Assembly (NCBI GenBank): GCA_937966095.1
Contig: CALCKF010000027.1
Span: 1 to 8,666, forward strand
Length of the DNA: 8,666 nucleotides
Direction of reading: 5' to 3'
Source: an uncultured Eubacterium sp.
GTDB taxonomy: Bacteria > Bacillota > Clostridia > Peptostreptococcales > Anaerovoracaceae
Each line of letters opens with the position of its first letter. Positions within the stretch are counted from its first letter, which is position 1. Shown piece by piece: positions 6,656 to 8,666 of the stretch. Below the pieces are notes generated by a model. The model saw only the letters and a list, made by a program, of their open reading frames with translations. It was not told the origin of the DNA and did not search any database. Made by a program: the position numbers and the translations under genes.

Positions 6656-6686
6656 AATATATCAGACTATTGTCTGCAGCTGTAAA
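6656..6686 (-). promoter_or_regulatory. Candidate sigma-70-type promoter of the activator gene
   Basis: The minus strand has TTTACA (6686-6681) as a possible -35. As -10 it offers either GATATA (17-nt spacing) or TATATT (19-nt spacing). Between the boxes is the inverted repeat CAGAC-N4-GTCTG (6663-6676), a possible operator. The region is AT-rich, so chance matches are likely. The start would leave a leader of about 50 nt. Confidence 0.3.
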
Positions 6687-6841
6687 GATTTTTATGAAAT
6701 TTTTTAAAAATTAAATATATTTTTATCTATAAGTCTATCTCAATCCTCATATTTCGTCAATTACACTCTTTCATTTATACTGCATCACGTTTATTTCTAT
6801 AATCGTTGATTTTTCAACAGCTTTCATTATTTTATCCATAT

Positions 6842-6879
6842 AAAAAGCCCAACTTCTATATCCCTGAAATCGGACTTTT
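6842..6879 (-). terminator. Intrinsic terminator of the Tad-tail genes
   Basis: On the minus strand AAAAGTCCGA pairs with TTGGGCTTTT (two G-U pairs) around a loop of about 17 nt, followed by a T run ending in TTTTTA. It lies about 25 nt beyond the stop of the DUF6382 gene and separates the Tad-pilus tail from the activator gene. Confidence 0.75.
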
Positions 6880-6902
6880 GTCTGCAATATATATTTTTCT
6901 CA

Positions 6903-7454
6903 TTACGATGCTCCGCATTTTTCACTCTTTTCCGTATATATTTTCCTTTTAAGAAACGCTATCCTGTCAGCAGTCTCACGCAAACCGTAATTATGAAGAC
7001 ATATATGTTTTACCACATCATGAATATATCCCTGTTTTCCATCACATATATCTGACATTATCTGTTCAGCAAACCAGGTCAGATTTCTTTTCAGATCATA
7101 TTCAGGTCCCGTCATGGGAACGTATGCTATCTTTACCTCTGCTGTATCTTTATTATAGAAAACCGTATCCCACGTAACAGTAACTTTTTCCGGATTTATG
7201 AAAAATTCTATTCCTTTTTCAAGTATCAGCATCACGTTTTCCATGATGTAAAGCGCATCTTCCGTACGCTCTATTCGATATCTCTTGAGCGGGGCGAATC
7301 CGCTGCATTCATAATAACCGTATTCTTTTCCGTTATCCTTTATGAATCCCATAGGAATGAAAACTTTGCATTCGCCTGATGTAAGCATTATCATCTCAAA
7401 ATCATTTACCGTATTTTCTTCCAGCTTCACCCTGAATCGCTTGTCATGCCACAT
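6903..7454 (-). CDS. DUF6382 domain protein of a Tad/Flp-pilus locus
   Basis: A 183-residue, probably cytoplasmic protein with no signal peptide or membrane helix. Its pattern matches my recollection of DUF6382: an N-terminal beta-rich part, a helix containing YIMENVMLILEKGIEFFINPEKVTV (in two parts, about 69-93), then a strand with VKIAYVPM near 107-114 and a helical C-terminal half. DUF6382 proteins of Firmicutes often continue into an FHA phosphothreonine-binding domain. This one stops after about 183 residues (ending KSEKCGAS) and has none visible. The start is fixed by AAAGGAG 6-7 nt before the ATG, and the gene begins 17 nt after the TadE-like gene. It is the last gene of the Tad tail and is followed by a terminator. 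The molecular role is not known; family assignment is from pattern memory. Confidence 0.7.
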   Translation of the reverse strand: MWHDKRFRVKLEENTVNDFEMIMLTSGECKVFIPMGFIKDNGKEYGYYECSGFAPLKRYRIERTEDALYIMENVMLILEKGIEFFINPEKVTVTWDTVFYNKDTAEVKIAYVPMTGPEYDLKRNLTWFAEQIMSDICDGKQGYIHDVVKHICLHNYGLRETADRIAFLKRKIYTEKSEKCGAS

Positions 7455-7471
7455 TTTATTCTCCTTTCAGA

Positions 7472-8224
7472 TCATCCGCCGCATTTGCTGCATGGCATAT
7501 ATCCTTTCTTTTTTGCTTCTGTTCTGTCTATTGTCATCGTTTTCCTGTCCACTATGCGGCAGGTGCTCCTATGATATGCGGTACCTTCTCCTTCAAAACA
7601 GAAAACGGTACGCCCGTATGCAATATTTTCCGATCCGCAAATGCTGCAGCTCCTATAATCTCGTTTTATCCATTCTGTAAGTATTTTCGGATAAACTGCC
7701 GCTTTAACATATGTGCAGTTTTCATCATGATACTTCTCTCCGCTTAGTGGAAATATCCATACACAATCCTCCTGCTGCTCATTTTCCAGTCCGTCTTTAC
7801 CCATTGGTGTTCCTTTTACTTTTACTCCGGTAAAGCATCTGAATTTGATCTGTCCTTTTTTTTTGAAATCATACGTAAAGCCCAGTGGGAAAGCCAGTGT
7901 TTTCTTTATTTCCATACTGTAAGACACAAGATCATCCGTATACGAATCAGAATACATGACTCTAACATTATTTATTTTTATACTGTCAAGCTGAGGGTTA
8001 TCCTCTTCCAGTCTTTTTTTTATTATCGTACCGGTCCCTGCGGCATAAGCACTGTCATAGGCCTTCACTGCAATCAATGAACTCTCGTCTGCCGCACCAT
8101 GAGTGCAGTTTTCCCATATACCCTCTGCTTTTATAAAGTATCCCAGAGTCAGCACCGCTAAGATTACAACAGGAAGGAACAATGCTGCTTCAATGGCATA
8201 AAACCCCTCAGTATTTTTTTTCAT
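7472..8224 (-). CDS. TadE-like pseudopilin with duplicated C-terminal His/Cys zinc-type module
   Basis: A 250-residue protein. Its N-terminus MKKNTEGFYAIEAALFLPVV has the type IV pilin-like layout of TadE: Gly7, then a hydrophobic helix with Glu12 (helix about 9-31). It is expected to be membrane-inserted with the rest exported. Residues 40-150 form the variable body. The C-terminal region holds two copies of a module: YH-x3-C with CSIC (H166, C170, C193, C196) and YH-x3-C with CSKC (H218, C222, C245, C248). Each is preceded by a strand (VWIFPLSGEK, VFCFEGEGTA), and the second has the widespread GYMPCSKC form. Each set could bind one zinc ion. The start at 8224 is chosen because AGGAG lies 8 nt upstream and the pilin-like segment begins directly after it; a longer frame from 8260 adds 12 residues without such support. 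It overlaps the DUF5702 gene by 17 bp. Confidence 0.82.
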   Translation of the reverse strand: MKKNTEGFYAIEAALFLPVVILAVLTLGYFIKAEGIWENCTHGAADESSLIAVKAYDSAYAAGTGTIIKKRLEEDNPQLDSIKINNVRVMYSDSYTDDLVSYSMEIKKTLAFPLGFTYDFKKKGQIKFRCFTGVKVKGTPMGKDGLENEQQEDCVWIFPLSGEKYHDENCTYVKAAVYPKILTEWIKRDYRSCSICGSENIAYGRTVFCFEGEGTAYHRSTCRIVDRKTMTIDRTEAKKKGYMPCSKCGG

Positions 8225-8648
8225 AACCGTAACTCCTGCCGTTAACAACAGCTTCAGCATCTATTCCAAGAACATGTTCTCCTATCAGAAATTCCCCATC
8301 TCTGCATACCCGTGTATTTATCTGTATGAGATCCAGCACCCTGCTGATCTTTATCTCTTCATCCTGAAAAAACATCAGTATCCTGAGATAATCGTCATAA
8401 CCATATCCCTTTTCCTCTGCAGGCATCACTGGTCCTTTTAAAATCCCATCTGCAACACTGTCCAGATCTACTGCCCATGTCATTTTATCCTTGTTGACAG
8501 GTATTTTATGCCCCTGCCAAAGCAACTCCACATCATTGTCAGACTCCGCATATGCCCATGCCGATGCCAGCAATGCCTGTGTTGCCGCTGCAGCAGCTCC
8601 CGGTGTGATCACCTGCGTCCCGAAACGTACTGATACCACTCTCGGCAC
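8208..8648 (-). CDS. C-terminal fragment of a DUF5702 Tad-locus protein, 5' end disrupted
   Basis: This frame matches the C-terminal region of DUF5702 proteins, membrane-associated proteins of Firmicute Tad loci. LLASAWAYAESDNDVELLWQ (27-46), the KIPVNKDKMTW segment (48-58), then YGYDDYLRILMFF (82-94) and RVLDLIQINTR (103-113) are the recognisable parts. A full DUF5702 protein is several hundred residues with an N-terminal membrane helix, and here only about 140 residues remain. The longest possible start is a GTG at 8648 with no SD, directly preceded by an in-frame TGA (8651-8649). Upstream of about 8627 the DNA instead encodes a sirtuin motif in another frame. The first residues (MPRVVSV) are therefore probably not DUF5702 sequence, and the true gene is broken near 8611-8627. 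It overlaps the TadE-like start by 17 bp, as expected for an operon. Confidence 0.6.
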   Translation of the reverse strand: MPRVVSVRFGTQVITPGAAAAATQALLASAWAYAESDNDVELLWQGHKIPVNKDKMTWAVDLDSVADGILKGPVMPAEEKGYGYDDYLRILMFFQDEEIKISRVLDLIQINTRVCRDGEFLIGEHVLGIDAEAVVNGRSYGYEKKY

Positions 8649-8664
8649 TCATACCGGCACCGGA
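8611..8664 (-). pseudogene. Fragment of a sirtuin (Sir2-type NAD-dependent deacylase) gene
   Basis: Minus-strand codons from 8664 to 8611 read SGAGMSAESGISTFRDAG. This matches the NAD-binding motif GAGxSxxSGIxxFR that defines sirtuins at every fixed position. The homology stops abruptly: instead of the usual GLW continuation the frame reads DHTGSCC and ends a few codons later, while the other frame becomes DUF5702. The upstream part of the gene lies outside the window. It is a fragment joined to an unrelated gene, not a working enzyme as seen here. Confidence 0.6.
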
Positions 8665-8666
8665 TA

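Larger units (their letters stand above)
6598..6902. other. Intergenic region between the Tad tail and the activator gene
   Basis: About 305 AT-rich bases without a supported gene. They hold the terminator of the DUF6382 gene (6842-6879) and a tentative promoter with an inverted repeat for the activator (6656-6686). A 22-codon minus-strand frame (6839-6771) has no ribosome binding site and is not called. Nothing else is evident. Confidence 0.6.

Noticed and set aside
6771..6839. Minus-strand 22-codon frame beginning MDKIMKAVEK
   Set aside because: It directly follows the terminator, has no SD, and lies in AT-rich DNA where short frames are expected by chance.
8225..8260. Longer start for the TadE-like protein (adds MLKLLLTAGVTV)
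   Set aside because: This part lies within the DUF5702 coding end, whereas the ATG at 8224 has an SD and begins the canonical pilin-like N-terminus.
1..8666. CRISPR arrays, tRNA or rRNA genes, insertion sequences, integrase or att-site repeats
   Set aside because: I saw no spaced direct repeats, no cloverleaf or rRNA-like sequence, and no transposase or recombinase frames on either strand.

Overview
The window looks like chromosomal DNA of an anaerobic, moderately AT-rich Clostridia-type Firmicute. The grounds are strong AGGAGG-type ribosome binding sites, a PAS/AAA+/Fis sigma-54 activator, acyl-CoA fermentation enzymes, and a Tad-pilus tail of the DUF5702/TadE/DUF6382 kind seen in Lachnospiraceae-like genomes. 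The species cannot be named. All convincing genes lie on the minus strand, so transcription runs from high to low coordinates.

Right end (8666 to 6842): the tail of a Tad/Flp-pilus locus. It holds the C-terminal part of a DUF5702 protein, a TadE-like pseudopilin carrying a duplicated His/Cys zinc-type module, and a DUF6382 protein, closed by an intrinsic terminator (6842-6879). At the extreme right edge the DUF5702 frame runs into a stop. Another minus-strand frame there reads an almost perfect sirtuin (Sir2) motif, so two unrelated genes are joined near 8611-8627 by a rearrangement or an assembly chimera.

Middle (6597 to 4870): a sigma-54 enhancer-binding protein with PAS, AAA+ and Fis-type HTH domains. 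Just downstream are two near-identical perfect palindromes (5051-5068 and 5144-5159), then a terminator for the regulator gene, then a well-matched -24/-12 sigma-54 promoter (4881-4896). This is a complete regulatory cassette for the operon that follows.

Left half (4820 to 1): the predicted sigma-54 operon. Its order is a hotdog-fold protein resembling beta-aminoacyl-CoA ammonia-lyases (Kal/Acl type), two tandem family III (CaiB/BaiF) CoA-transferases, a sodium:solute symporter, a 67-residue two-helix membrane protein, and the start of one more unidentified gene cut by the window edge. The first CoA-transferase has Gln where the second has the catalytic Asp, so the pair may be a heteromer with one active subunit.

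Inferred joint function: sodium-driven uptake of a carboxylic acid, CoA activation, and beta-elimination at the CoA-thioester level, induced through the sigma-54 activator. A beta-amino acid or other beta-substituted acid would fit. The substrate cannot be read from the sequence. This combination is the best candidate here for an undescribed catabolic system.
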